Of a DNA stretch of 64,000 nucleotides, positions 35,862 to 44,495 are shown piece after piece. The position numbers were made by a program, and so were the translations under genes. The notes under the pieces are model-generated. The model worked only from the letters and a program-made list of their open reading frames with translations. It was not told the DNA's origin and did no database searches. The stretch is taken from the NCBI RefSeq assembly GCF_041807905.1, contig NZ_JBGVSA010000017.1, positions 34,576 through 98,575 of the forward strand, written 5' to 3'. Origin of the DNA: JBGVSA01 sp041807905 (GTDB taxonomy: Bacteria; Pseudomonadota; Gammaproteobacteria; Burkholderiales; Rhodocyclaceae). How positions within the stretch are numbered: position 1 is the first letter of the stretch; each line of letters opens with the position of its first letter.

Positions 35862-37097
35862 ATGCAGACCGAGCTTGCCGATTTCATCCGCGATACGCCC
35901 GCCGGGCATGAGGCAGAAGCCATCCTGCGGCGCTGCGTGCATTGCGGCTTCTGCCTTGCGACCTGCCCCACATACCAATTGCTGGGCGACGAGCGCGACA
36001 GTCCGCGCGGGCGCATCTATCTCATCAAGCAGATGCTCGAAGGCCAGCCGGTCACGGCAACCACGCGAACCCACCTCGATCGCTGCCTGACCTGCCGCGC
36101 CTGCGAAACGGCGTGCCCCTCGGGAGTGGAATACGGACATCTTGTCGACATCGGTCGCGCGGTACTGGCCGAGCGCGGTCCCGAACGTCCCGCGCAGGAA
36201 CGCGCCGCCCGTTGGGCCTTGCGCGCCGGTTTGCCGAACAAGGGATTGTTCGGCTCGGCGATGGCCCTGGGCAAGTTGGCGAGACCCGTGTTGCCGCGTC
36301 CGCTGGCGGCCAAGGTGCCGGCGCATTCAGCACATTCGGCAATGGTGGCGCCGCGCCACGCCCGCCGCGTGCTGGCGCTGGCCGGGTGCGTGCAACCGTC
36401 GATGGCGCCGTCGATCAATACTGCCGCCAGCCGTGTCCTCGATGCGCTCGGTATCTCGTTGGTCGAAGTGCCCGGTGCGGGGTGTTGCGGGGCCATGCGC
36501 TTTCATCTCGATGATCAGCACGGTGGGCTGGATGACGCGCGCCGCCTGATCGACCGGTGGATCGGGCCGATCGAGCGCGGCGAAGCAGAAGGCATCGCGA
36601 TGACCGCGTCCGGCTGCGGTGCGTTCGTGCGCGACTACGCGCACCTGTTTGAAAACGACCCCGACTACGCGTCGCGCGCGGCGACCGTGACGCTCAAGAC
36701 CCGCGATCTGGCGGAAATCGTGGCAGCCGAACTGGACCGCGCGCCACAGATATGGCGAGCGGAGCCCGCCGGGACGCTGGCGTTTCATTCGCCCTGCACC
36801 CTGCAGCATGGACAGAAGGTGGTGGGCACCGTCGAGCGCATCCTGGCCGCGGCGGGCTATGCGCTGACGACGGTAGCGGATGCGCATCTGTGCTGCGGAT
36901 CGGCCGGCGCTTATTCGATCCTGCAACCGGCAATCGCGACCAAACTGCGCGATGCCAAGCTGCTGGAACTGCAACGGCACGGTGCGGCCGGTATCGCCAG
37001 TGCCAACATCGGCTGCATCAGCCATCTGGCAGGCAACGCCAATGTGCCGGTCCGCCACTGGGTGGAGTGGGTGGCCGACCGTCTGCGTCCGGCGTGA
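35862..37097 (+). CDS. glcF: Glycolate oxidase iron-sulfur subunit GlcF
   Basis: 411-residue subunit with two [4Fe-4S] motifs, CVHCGFCLATCPTY (about 26-39) and CLTCRACETACPSG (about 77-90), followed by two CCG (DUF224) domains with GAGCCGAM and HLCCGSAGAYS. It would pass electrons from the GlcDE flavins to the membrane quinone pool. An HTH regulator on the opposite strand ends five bases past its stop. Confidence 0.95.
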   Translation: MQTELADFIRDTPAGHEAEAILRRCVHCGFCLATCPTYQLLGDERDSPRGRIYLIKQMLEGQPVTATTRTHLDRCLTCRACETACPSGVEYGHLVDIGRAVLAERGPERPAQERAARWALRAGLPNKGLFGSAMALGKLARPVLPRPLAAKVPAHSAHSAMVAPRHARRVLALAGCVQPSMAPSINTAASRVLDALGISLVEVPGAGCCGAMRFHLDDQHGGLDDARRLIDRWIGPIERGEAEGIAMTASGCGAFVRDYAHLFENDPDYASRAATVTLKTRDLAEIVAAELDRAPQIWRAEPAGTLAFHSPCTLQHGQKVVGTVERILAAAGYALTTVADAHLCCGSAGAYSILQPAIATKLRDAKLLELQRHGAAGIASANIGCISHLAGNANVPVRHWVEWVADRLRPA

Positions 37098-37102
37098 CGA
37101 TT

Positions 37103-37531
37103 TCAGGCGACGAGATCGCGCCGTCGCGCCCAGCGCAGCAACCACGCCAGCGCCATGCCGGCGAGCGGCCAGCGCGACCAGGTAATGTGCCCGTGCTGCG
37201 AGAAATCGAGCGCAAGCAGGAACACCCCTACGCACAGAGGAACCCAGCCTTGGCGGAAACGGCGATGTCTGCGGACGGGGTCTGCGACGGACATCGGCGC
37301 GATCGTTGATTCAGGTGCGGGTGCCCCGGTTTCGGGCGCCGTGAGCCGGGCGGCGTCGATGCCCAGTGCGGCGGCCAGCGCCAGCTTCGATTCGGGCGAG
37401 CAGGCGCCGCTCGCCTCGATCCGCTGGACCGTGCGCAGGCTGAGTCCTGCAGCCTCGGCAAGATGTTCCTGCGACCAGCCGCGTATTTCGCGCAGTTGGC
37501 GCAAGAGCGTGGTGTCGATCTTCATATCCAT
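37103..37531 (-). CDS. Xre-family HTH protein with two C-terminal membrane segments
   Basis: 142-residue protein. The N-terminal helix-turn-helix (LRQLREIRGWSQEHLAEAAGLSLRTVQRIEAS, split here as residues about 9-40) is clear HTH_3/Xre type. After a proline-rich linker come two hydrophobic segments (about 95-112 and 118-135) separated by a few polar residues, ending RWARRRDLVA. This suggests a DNA-binding domain tethered to the inner membrane. It is convergent with glcF and divergent from the PP2C gene. Target and signal are unknown. ATG 37531 or 37525 may be used. Confidence 0.75.
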   Translation of the reverse strand: MDMKIDTTLLRQLREIRGWSQEHLAEAAGLSLRTVQRIEASGACSPESKLALAAALGIDAARLTAPETGAPAPESTIAPMSVADPVRRHRRFRQGWVPLCVGVFLLALDFSQHGHITWSRWPLAGMALAWLLRWARRRDLVA

Positions 37532-37753
37532 GATGGGGCGTCAGCGTGAGTCGGGTTGGACTCACTGTGCCCGCGTCGGCCAATTCCGGCCACGACAGAG
37601 ATGCGCCAACTATACGACAGGCGCACGCCACGACGCGCGCCGTTGTCGGTTGGCCCGCACGCCACGCTGCCGCCGGTCCGAATCCTGTTGTGGGGGGATT
37701 GCGAAGCGTTAAAAATCCGAAATTCGACAAGTTCCCGCAGCGACCGACATCCC

Positions 37754-38500
37754 ATGCCAATCAGCATTGAGACCTGTGCCGCCATGCACCAGGGTGACCG
37801 CAACGAGCAGCAGGACCGGGTCAGCATCTTTCCGCACCCGAACAAGCCTGGCTGTCTGCTGGCGGTACTGGCCGACGGTATGGGGGGGCACAGTGGCGGC
37901 GCCATCGCGGCCGAACAGGTCCTGCTCAAGGCGCGCCAGAATTTCTCCGCCTACATCCCCGGCTCGGAGGCGCCACACGAATTCCTGCATGGCGTGATCG
38001 ACGAGGCGCATGTCGTCATCAAGCTCACGCGCTTCACCAGCGAGCAGGACCCGCACAGCACGGCCGTTGTTTTCGTGCTTCGTCCGGGGCACGCCGACTG
38101 GGCGCATTGCGGGGATTCGCGCTTCTATCATTTCCGCCATGGCCGCCTGATCAATCGTTCTCAGGACCATTCCCTGGTGGGCGAATTGATCCGTGCCGGC
38201 CGCATTACCGAAGAGCAGTCGCTGGTGCACCCGCAGCGCAACCTGTTGCTGTCCTGCCTGGGGGCGGAGCGCGAGCCGCGCGTCGAGTTCGGCGGCACGC
38301 CCGCGCTGGAAGCGGGGGATGTCTTTCTACTGTGTTCGGACGGGCTGTGGGCGTATTTCGACAACGACGAACTGGGCCGCACGCTCAATGACCTGGACGC
38401 CCGTAGCGCCGCGCGGGTGCTCATCAATGCTGCCCGCGAACGCGCGCAGGGGCAGGGGGACAATCTCTCGCTAGCCATCATCAAGGTCGTGCCAGCCTAG
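37754..38500 (+). CDS. PP2C-family serine/threonine protein phosphatase
   Basis: 248-residue cytosolic metal-dependent phosphatase. All main PP2C motifs are present: QGDRNEQQDR (D21), LADGMGGHSGG (D41), DWAHCGDSRFYHFR, DHSLVGELIRAG, LLCSDGLW and GQGDNLSLAI. ATG 37754 gives the standard start; a longer frame upstream crosses the intergenic region. No Hanks-type kinase gene is next to it. A terminator follows. The partner kinase and substrate are unknown. Confidence 0.9.
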   Translation: MPISIETCAAMHQGDRNEQQDRVSIFPHPNKPGCLLAVLADGMGGHSGGAIAAEQVLLKARQNFSAYIPGSEAPHEFLHGVIDEAHVVIKLTRFTSEQDPHSTAVVFVLRPGHADWAHCGDSRFYHFRHGRLINRSQDHSLVGELIRAGRITEEQSLVHPQRNLLLSCLGAEREPRVEFGGTPALEAGDVFLLCSDGLWAYFDNDELGRTLNDLDARSAARVLINAARERAQGQGDNLSLAIIKVVPA

Positions 38501-38516
38501 TTGCCGCGGCACCCAA

Positions 38517-38545
38517 CAAAAAGCCGGGCATTGCCCGGCTTTTTT
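38517..38545. terminator. Bidirectional terminator
   Basis: AGCCGGGC (38522-38529) pairs with GCCCGGCT (38533-38540) around ATT, with As before (38517-38522) and Ts after (38540-38545). It serves the convergent PP2C and TerC genes. Confidence 0.88.
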
Positions 38546-38560
38546 GTGCTCGATCGCGAC

Positions 38561-39310
38561 TCAGTCGAAGTCCGGCCCGTCCTTGTTGAGCTTGACCGAC
38601 ATGCGCTTGCGCAGGCGGATGTTGATCATTTCGACGGCCACCGAGAAGGCCATGGCGAAGTAGATGTAGCCCTTCGGCACGTGGGTCTCGAAGCCTTCGG
38701 CGATCAGCGTCACACCAACCATCACGAGGAACGACAGCGCCAGCATCTTAATGGTCGGGTTGGCGTCCACGAATTCACCGATCGGCTTGGCCGCGACCAT
38801 CATCATCGCCACTGACAGCAGGATCGCGCAGATCATGACCGGGATCTGGTCAACCAGGCCCACGGCCGTGATGACCGAGTCGAGCGAGAAGACGATGTCG
38901 ATCACCGCGATCTGGGCCAGCACGCCCATGTAGCTGACTTGCTTCTTGCTTTCTTCGTGGTGTTCTTCCTGCACCGGGTAGGTGAGGGAATGGTGGATCT
39001 CGTGGACGCTCTTCCACAGCAGGAACAGGCCACCGACGATCAGGATGATGTCGCGGCCCGAGATTTCGTTGCCGAGTATTTCGAACAGCGGCGCCGTCAG
39101 GCGCATGATCCAGGCGAGCGAAACGAGAAGTGCGATCCGCGAACCCATGGCGAGCAGCAGCCCGAGGCGGCGTGCCGAGTTGCGCTGTGTTGCCGGCAGG
39201 CGGCCGACGAGGATGGAGATGAAGATGATGTTGTCGATGCCGAGGACGATTTCCAGGGCAGTGAGGGTTGCCAGAGCAACCAGGGCGTTCGGATCAAGTA
39301 GCCATTCCAT
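38561..39310 (-). CDS. TerC-family integral membrane protein
   Basis: 249 residues with seven or so membrane segments and TerC signature residues: LTALEIVLGIDNIIFISILVG near the N-terminus and the matching second half AVIDIVFSLDSVITAVGLVD, each with the conserved acidic residue in a helix. TerC proteins are linked to tellurite resistance, metal efflux (manganese in Alx/MntP-like groups) and secreted-protein metalation. No ter operon is nearby. I looked for the manganese-sensing yybP-ykoY consensus in its leader and did not see it. Confidence 0.88.
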   Translation of the reverse strand: MEWLLDPNALVALATLTALEIVLGIDNIIFISILVGRLPATQRNSARRLGLLLAMGSRIALLVSLAWIMRLTAPLFEILGNEISGRDIILIVGGLFLLWKSVHEIHHSLTYPVQEEHHEESKKQVSYMGVLAQIAVIDIVFSLDSVITAVGLVDQIPVMICAILLSVAMMMVAAKPIGEFVDANPTIKMLALSFLVMVGVTLIAEGFETHVPKGYIYFAMAFSVAVEMINIRLRKRMSVKLNKDGPDFD

Positions 39311-39624
39311 GGTCTTGGGAGAGTATGTGCGTCTTAAAGGTAAAGGTAAGAAATATAGATCTTATGCGACGGACTATTTTCAGTAGCTTGACGATATTTC
39401 GTAAACCGATTTGAGCAAACCTTCTTTTGGTATTGGGTGCGAGGTTTGGTTCCCTGTTTAGTAACGCAAATTCGTTGTGTTGACCAAGTTCTATTTTGTT
39501 TCCGGTAACAATCATCGATAGCACATGGTTTTGGCACATATGAGGTGCATACGAGTCATCTCGTTTGCCTGCAAAAAGAAAGAGCCACGGTTTCGTGGCT
39601 CTTTGTCGTGCGCGACAGCGTCGT
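39311..39624. other. AT-rich intergenic region between TerC and an adhesin-like gene
   Basis: About 310 bases that are clearly richer in A/T than the flanking genes, especially 39330-39560. It should hold the TerC promoter and leader on the minus strand (TATATT- and TAAGAT-like hexamers near 39350-39365) and the terminator of the upstream gene. Two small frames exist on the minus strand but have no ribosome site or recognisable product. Confidence 0.5.
39573..39604 (-). terminator. Rho-independent terminator of the adhesin-E-like gene
   Basis: Read on the minus strand, AAAGAGCCACG pairs with CGTGGCTCTTT (39604-39594 with 39589-39579) around a four-base loop and is followed by CTTTTTG. It lies 20 bases beyond the stop codon. 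Confidence 0.85.
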
Positions 39625-40266
39625 TCACTTGGGCGCGCACAGTTTTCGCGTGACGGTTTCCATTGCCGAACCGGGCGTAATCGCAGAGATGGTCTGTGCC
39701 GCCTCCGCAATCTCTCCCTTGCTTGCGAGTTCTTCGTTGTGCGTATTTTCGTAGCGGAGGAGCGTGAAGTTCATCTTGTTGCAGTCGATCAGGCGTTGGG
39801 TGAAAGCTTTGTCGACCGTCGCTGGCCCGATCGTATCGGCGCGTATCCACACGACGACGTACGGCGGTTGTTTTACCAATGCCGTCTGGTTGTAGAAAAA
39901 GCGCGCCGTGTTGTCTTCATTGGCGGCATAAATCTTCCATGGACCGTCGTCCGCCGCGCCCCGCTGGCGTTCGCGTTGTGCGCGGAAGCGGTCGAACACG
40001 TCGCGGATGCCGCCGAGGCTCGCCGTGTTGTGCGCGTAATTGAGCAGATCGGAATTGGTGTTCTGGCCGTACTTGCTTTGCAGGAAGGGCTCCCAGCCTT
40101 TGTCGTTCACGAGGATGTCGAAGTCGGGAATGCTCTCTTGCACGACGGCGACGAAGCCGGGGTCCTGTCGTTTGACTGGCCGTTGCTGGGCACCGGCCGC
40201 GGCAGCCAGGCACAGGGCAACCACGGCGCAGCAGGCGCGCAGCAAAGAGGTGGATGGGTTCTGCAT
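39625..40266 (-). CDS. Secreted surface-adhesin-E-like protein
   Basis: 213 residues with a Sec signal (LLRACCAVVALCLAAAAGAQ). The mature C-terminal half has WKIYAANEDNTARFFYNQTAL, then PYVVVWIRADTIGP and two late cysteines (IDCNKMNF, KLCAPK), which is the pattern of small Haemophilus surface-adhesin-E-like periplasmic proteins. The stretch in between (about 30-90) is polar without a known motif. Function in beta-proteobacteria is not established; export is the most certain statement. It is monocistronic with its own terminator. Confidence 0.65.
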   Translation of the reverse strand: MQNPSTSLLRACCAVVALCLAAAAGAQQRPVKRQDPGFVAVVQESIPDFDILVNDKGWEPFLQSKYGQNTNSDLLNYAHNTASLGGIRDVFDRFRAQRERQRGAADDGPWKIYAANEDNTARFFYNQTALVKQPPYVVVWIRADTIGPATVDKAFTQRLIDCNKMNFTLLRYENTHNEELASKGEIAEAAQTISAITPGSAMETVTRKLCAPK

Positions 40267-40427
40267 GATGGTTCCTTGCCGATGGGGGTGCAGGAACCTT
40301 AGTGAAGGCATACGACGTGCTGCTTGGCGTGAATCAAGCACTACATCGAAGATGCATATGTTTGCTGCGGTTGGTGTAAGTCCTTGGTGCGGTTTAAGAA
40401 AATTCTCAAGCGCGTCCTACAGAAAAT

Positions 40428-42128
40428 CTAGGCCGGCTCGAAGTGCTCCAGCATCAACTGCACCGACGACACGCCGTTGTACTCGTTGACTGCCAGTCGA
40501 TATGCCGCCCGGATGCGATCCGGCGCCACCTCGGCGCAATGGAAGCGCACGGCATCGAAACTGGCATTGCCCTTCCTGAGCCTCAGCTTGAGGTGGCGTT
40601 CCTTCAGCAGGCGCTGGTTTTCGACGTCGAACACGTCGTCGAACAACGGCGGAGCAAAACCCTGTCCCCAGATGGCGCGATCGAGCAGGCGCGCGACTTC
40701 GAGCGACATGTAGCCGGACTCGAGCGGGCCGTCGGTCTCGATGCGCCGCATGAGGTCGGATTCGCTCAACAGTTCGCCCACGGTGCCGGCAAAGGTGTCG
40801 GCAAAGAAAGAGAAATCGCCCTCGCGGATCGTCAGGCCGGCTGCCATGGCATGACCGCCGAACTTGAGGATGAGCTGCGGATGCCGCTTGCTGATGAGGT
40901 CCAGCGCATCGCGCATGTGCAGCGCCGGGATCGAACGCCCCGACCCCTTGATGGTGCCGTCCTCGCCTGCACGCGCAAAGGCGATGGTGGGGCGGTGGGC
41001 GCGTTCCTTGACGCGGCCCGCGACGATGCCGATCACGCCCTGGTGCCAGTCCGGCTCGAACAAGGCGATGGCGGCGCGCTCTGCGATGTCGGTGAACTCC
41101 AATGTGGCAAGCGCGGTGTCACGCATCTCCTCTTCGATGTTGCGTCGCTCGCGGTTGAGGCGGTCGAGCTCCTGCGCCAGGTTCATCGCGCGGGCCAGGT
41201 CATCCGTGACCAGACATTCGATGCCCAGCGACATGTCCGACAGCCGCCCGGCGGCGTTCAGCCGCGGCCCCAGTGCGAAGCCCATGTCGAAGGTGCTGGC
41301 GCGGACGGGATCGCGCCCGGCCGCGACGAACAGCGCGCGCACGCCCGGCTGCATACGTCCGGCGCGCATGCGCGCGATGCCTTGGGCAACCAGCAGACGG
41401 TTGTTGGCGTCCAGTCGTACCACGTCGGCGACCGTACCCAGCGCGACGAGGTCCAGCAACTCGCCGAGCTTTGGCTCGGACCGGCCGGTGGCGGCAAACC
41501 AGCCGCGTGAGCGCAGTTCGGTGCGCACCGCGCTGGCGACGTAGAACATCACGCCGACGCCCGCCAGATGCTTGCTGGCGAAATTGCAGGCAGGATGATT
41601 CGGATTGACGATGACGTCGGCATCCGGGAGCGAATCGCCCGGTAGATGGTGATCAGTGATGACCGTCCGCATGCCGGCGGCACGCGCGGCCGCGACTCCG
41701 TCGACGCTGGCGATGCCGTTGTCGACGGTGATCAGCACATCGGGGCGCTTGCTCGCCGCGAGCTCGACGATGGCCGGCGTGAGGCCGTAGCCGTACTCGA
41801 AGCGATTCGGCACCAGATAGTCGACCTCGCCGCCCATGGCGCGCAGCGCGCGGATGCCGACGGCGCAGGCCGTCGCGCCGTCGCAGTCGTAGTCGGCGAC
41901 GATCAGCATGCGAGCGCCGGATTCGATGGCGTCTGCCAGGATTCGCGCGGCTTCATCGATGCCGCGCAGGCCGGTCGGCGCGAGCAGGCCCGCCAGATCG
42001 CCGCCCAGTTCCATGGCGCTTGCCACGCCGCGTGCGGCATAGAGCCGGGCGAGCAGGGGATGCTGGCCACCATCGACGAGAATCTGGGCCATCCGCTGCG
42101 GGACGTTGCGCCGGATGATGATCGTCAT
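40428..42128 (-). CDS. recJ: Single-stranded-DNA exonuclease RecJ
   Basis: 566-residue 5'-3' exonuclease of the DHH family, used in RecF-pathway recombination and mismatch repair. Motif I VADYDCDGATA (about 78-88), motif III TDHHLPGD with the DHH triad, and the C-terminal DHHA1 region with FGGHAMAAGLTI are visible, followed by the OB-like C-terminal domain. Its ATG overlaps the stop of the upstream gene (ATGA), a linkage also seen for recJ and rpfE-type genes elsewhere. Confidence 0.96.
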   Translation of the reverse strand: MTIIIRRNVPQRMAQILVDGGQHPLLARLYAARGVASAMELGGDLAGLLAPTGLRGIDEAARILADAIESGARMLIVADYDCDGATACAVGIRALRAMGGEVDYLVPNRFEYGYGLTPAIVELAASKRPDVLITVDNGIASVDGVAAARAAGMRTVITDHHLPGDSLPDADVIVNPNHPACNFASKHLAGVGVMFYVASAVRTELRSRGWFAATGRSEPKLGELLDLVALGTVADVVRLDANNRLLVAQGIARMRAGRMQPGVRALFVAAGRDPVRASTFDMGFALGPRLNAAGRLSDMSLGIECLVTDDLARAMNLAQELDRLNRERRNIEEEMRDTALATLEFTDIAERAAIALFEPDWHQGVIGIVAGRVKERAHRPTIAFARAGEDGTIKGSGRSIPALHMRDALDLISKRHPQLILKFGGHAMAAGLTIREGDFSFFADTFAGTVGELLSESDLMRRIETDGPLESGYMSLEVARLLDRAIWGQGFAPPLFDDVFDVENQRLLKERHLKLRLRKGNASFDAVRFHCAEVAPDRIRAAYRLAVNEYNGVSSVQLMLEHFEPA

Positions 42129-43174
42129 GCCTGTACTCGCCGTTCAGGGCGCATCAGGCGCTGCGCGAGTTCCGCCGGCGCCAGGTCGCGCCGCCAGAAT
42201 TGCCAGCGCGGGCGCGGACGGATATCCGCGATGACAACCGCGTGATCGCAAGGCGATACGAGCGTTGCTCCTTCCCACTGACCCGACGACAGCGCCTGTG
42301 CGAGCGGTGCGAAGACGCGAGCGTCCACATCCTGCAACGCCGTCAGCCAGGCATGGGGGTCGCGCTGCAGGGCGGGCGCCTGGAGATCGTCGTGGAGTTG
42401 CCATGCGGCGCCGTGCTCGGCGATGTCCAGCCCGGCCAGGCGCGCCAGGCCGCGCAGCATCGGATGACTGCCGCCAAGCGCGGCAGCCGGCGCACGCAGC
42501 GGCGCCTGCGGCAGGCGGCCGTTGCCCCACAGCCAGAGCGCATTGAGCGGCGGCTTGCCGGCGGATTCCCGCGTGGCATTGACCGGATGGTTGTAGCAGA
42601 AGACCTGCAATTCATTGGCGAGCCGCGCCCAACGAGGGGCGTCCGGGCCTTCTGGCTGGAACAGCGCCACGGGCCGTCCGACGACATCGTCCAGCGGCGG
42701 CAGCACGACGTCATCGGCGCGCCCCCGGTTTTCGGCCAGACGCACGTACCAGCGCGTCGGCGTGGCGGCGTAGAAGCGGCCGACGTCGGCAAAGTCGTGA
42801 TTGAGGGCGTCGATGAGCGCAGAGGTCTCTTCATCGGTGATGTCGAGACTCGCCGGATCGGTCAGCAAGAGGTTCTCGCGCGCAAAGGTCAGCGCGACGG
42901 GGTCAGCACACAGCCACGCGGCGCCGGTATCGAGTCCGGGTGCTTCGCCGACGAAGTGAGACTCCCCCGCCAGCCGCATCAGCGCCAGCGGAGCGTCTTG
43001 CGCGATGCCGAACTGTTCGGCCAGCCATGACTCCAAGGCTTGCGCCGGCGCCTCACGCAATGTTGCCTGCGACAGCAGCGCCGCCAGTCCCGGCAGGCGC
43101 GCGCGGGCCAGTTCGTCGGCCAGCCCGACGCTGGGCCAGACAAGGGCCGGGACGACACATACGGGAGTACTCAT
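42125..43174 (-). CDS. RpfE-like / cofactor-independent phosphoglycerate-mutase-like protein
   Basis: 349 residues beginning STPVCVVPALVWPSVGLADELARARLPGL, with an alanine-rich N-terminal part and a C-terminal section containing PLNALWLWGNGRLP, a motif of the conserved family often annotated as RpfE-type regulatory protein or phosphoglycerate mutase. The full set of iPGM metal ligands is not visible, so I doubt mutase activity. It is translationally coupled to recJ. In Xanthomonas an rpfE gene lies near recJ, but the regulatory role of the family is not clear. ATG 43174 is used; a longer frame extends into the lolC promoter region. Confidence 0.7.
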   Translation of the reverse strand: MSTPVCVVPALVWPSVGLADELARARLPGLAALLSQATLREAPAQALESWLAEQFGIAQDAPLALMRLAGESHFVGEAPGLDTGAAWLCADPVALTFARENLLLTDPASLDITDEETSALIDALNHDFADVGRFYAATPTRWYVRLAENRGRADDVVLPPLDDVVGRPVALFQPEGPDAPRWARLANELQVFCYNHPVNATRESAGKPPLNALWLWGNGRLPQAPLRAPAAALGGSHPMLRGLARLAGLDIAEHGAAWQLHDDLQAPALQRDPHAWLTALQDVDARVFAPLAQALSSGQWEGATLVSPCDHAVVIADIRPRPRWQFWRRDLAPAELAQRLMRPERRVQA

Positions 43175-43226
43175 TGGACAAAGCAGGGCGGGGCCGCCAT
43201 GGTGCGGAAAGCGGGGGCAGTGTAGC

Positions 43227-44495
43227 ATGCAGCCCGATATGAATTTCGAGCTACTCGTCGGCCTGCGGTACGTCCGCGCCAAGCGTCGCGCCAAAAGTGG
43301 CGGCGGCGGTTTCGTCTCCTTCATTTCCTTCGTCTCGATGGCGGGCATCGCGCTGGGCGTGGCCGCGCTGATCGTCGTGCTGTCGGTCATGAACGGTTTC
43401 CAGGAAGAGTTGCGCGCTCGTATCCTGGGCGTGGCGTCACACGTTCAGATATCGGCCTACCAGGGTGAAATGGGCGATTGGCAGCGCTACACCGAGCTTG
43501 CCCGCCAGAGCCCGGACGTGCTCGGCGCAGCCCCATTCGTGCAAGAGCAGGGCATGTTCTCGCTGGACGCGCAGGTACGTGGCGCGCTGGTGCGCGGCAT
43601 CGATCCCAAGCTCGAACAGACGGTGTCCGACCTCGGGCAAGTGATGAAGGTCGGCAAGCTCGAAGACCTCAAGCCGGGCGAATTCGGCGTGGTGCTCGGC
43701 ATTGAACTGGCCCGCGCGCTCGGCGTGCAGTATGGCGACAAGGTCACGCTGATCGCGCCGCAAGGCCTGGTGACGCCGGCCGCCGTGCTGCCGCGACTCA
43801 AGCAATTCACGGTGGTGGGGGTGTTCGAGGCCGGCATGTTCGAGTACGACTCGGGCCTGGCACTCATCAACATTCAGGACGCCCAGCGTCTCTACCAGCT
43901 TGGCGATGGCGTCTCCGGCATCCGACTCAAGCTCAAGGATCTGTTCAACGCACCGGTGATCGCCCGCCAGGTTGCGCGTGAGCTGCCGCCCAACCTGTAT
44001 GCCACCGACTGGACACAGAGCCACGCCAACTTCTTCCGTGCCGTGCAGATCGAGAAGAACGTGATGTTCATCATCCTCTCGCTCATCGTCGCGGTGGCCG
44101 CTTTCAACATCGTGTCGGCGCTGGTCATGGCGGTGCAGGACAAACGTGCCGACATCGCGATCCTGCGCACGCTGGGCGCGAGCCCGCGCTCGATCATGTC
44201 GATCTTCGTGGTGCAGGGCGCGATCATGGGGCTCATCGGGCTGGGCGTCGGGGTGATCGGCGGGGTTGCGCTGGCGCTCAACATCGACGTGGTGGTGCCC
44301 TTCATCGAGCGTACCTTCCACGTGCAGTTCCTCGCCAAGGACGTGTATTACATCTCGGAGCTGCCCTCCAAACTGATCTGGTCGGACGTCACCACCATCG
44401 TGGGGCTGGCCTTCGTACTGACACTGGTCGCCACGCTGTATCCGAGCTGGCGCGCCTCGCGCATCAATCCGGCGGAGGCGCTGCGCTATGAGTGA
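43227..44495 (+). CDS. lolC: Lipoprotein-releasing system permease LolC/LolE
   Basis: 422-residue inner-membrane permease that extracts outer-membrane lipoproteins for LolA. It has an N-terminal membrane segment with GGGFVSFISFVSMAGIALGV, a large periplasmic domain (about 55-275) and three C-terminal segments, ending YPSWRASRINPAEALRYE. As is usual in betaproteobacteria a single LolC/E-type (LolF-like) permease pairs with LolD. ATG 43227 follows GGGGG; ATG 43239 is an alternative. It overlaps lolD by eight bases. Confidence 0.92.
   Translation: MQPDMNFELLVGLRYVRAKRRAKSGGGGFVSFISFVSMAGIALGVAALIVVLSVMNGFQEELRARILGVASHVQISAYQGEMGDWQRYTELARQSPDVLGAAPFVQEQGMFSLDAQVRGALVRGIDPKLEQTVSDLGQVMKVGKLEDLKPGEFGVVLGIELARALGVQYGDKVTLIAPQGLVTPAAVLPRLKQFTVVGVFEAGMFEYDSGLALINIQDAQRLYQLGDGVSGIRLKLKDLFNAPVIARQVARELPPNLYATDWTQSHANFFRAVQIEKNVMFIILSLIVAVAAFNIVSALVMAVQDKRADIAILRTLGASPRSIMSIFVVQGAIMGLIGLGVGVIGGVALALNIDVVVPFIERTFHVQFLAKDVYYISELPSKLIWSDVTTIVGLAFVLTLVATLYPSWRASRINPAEALRYE

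Noticed and set aside
39334..39537. 67-codon minus-strand frame in the AT-rich patch
   Set aside because: No ribosome site, no similarity I know, and it overlaps the expected TerC leader.
39311..39540. yybP-ykoY manganese riboswitch upstream of TerC
   Set aside because: This riboswitch often precedes TerC genes, but the conserved motif segments were not found on the minus strand.
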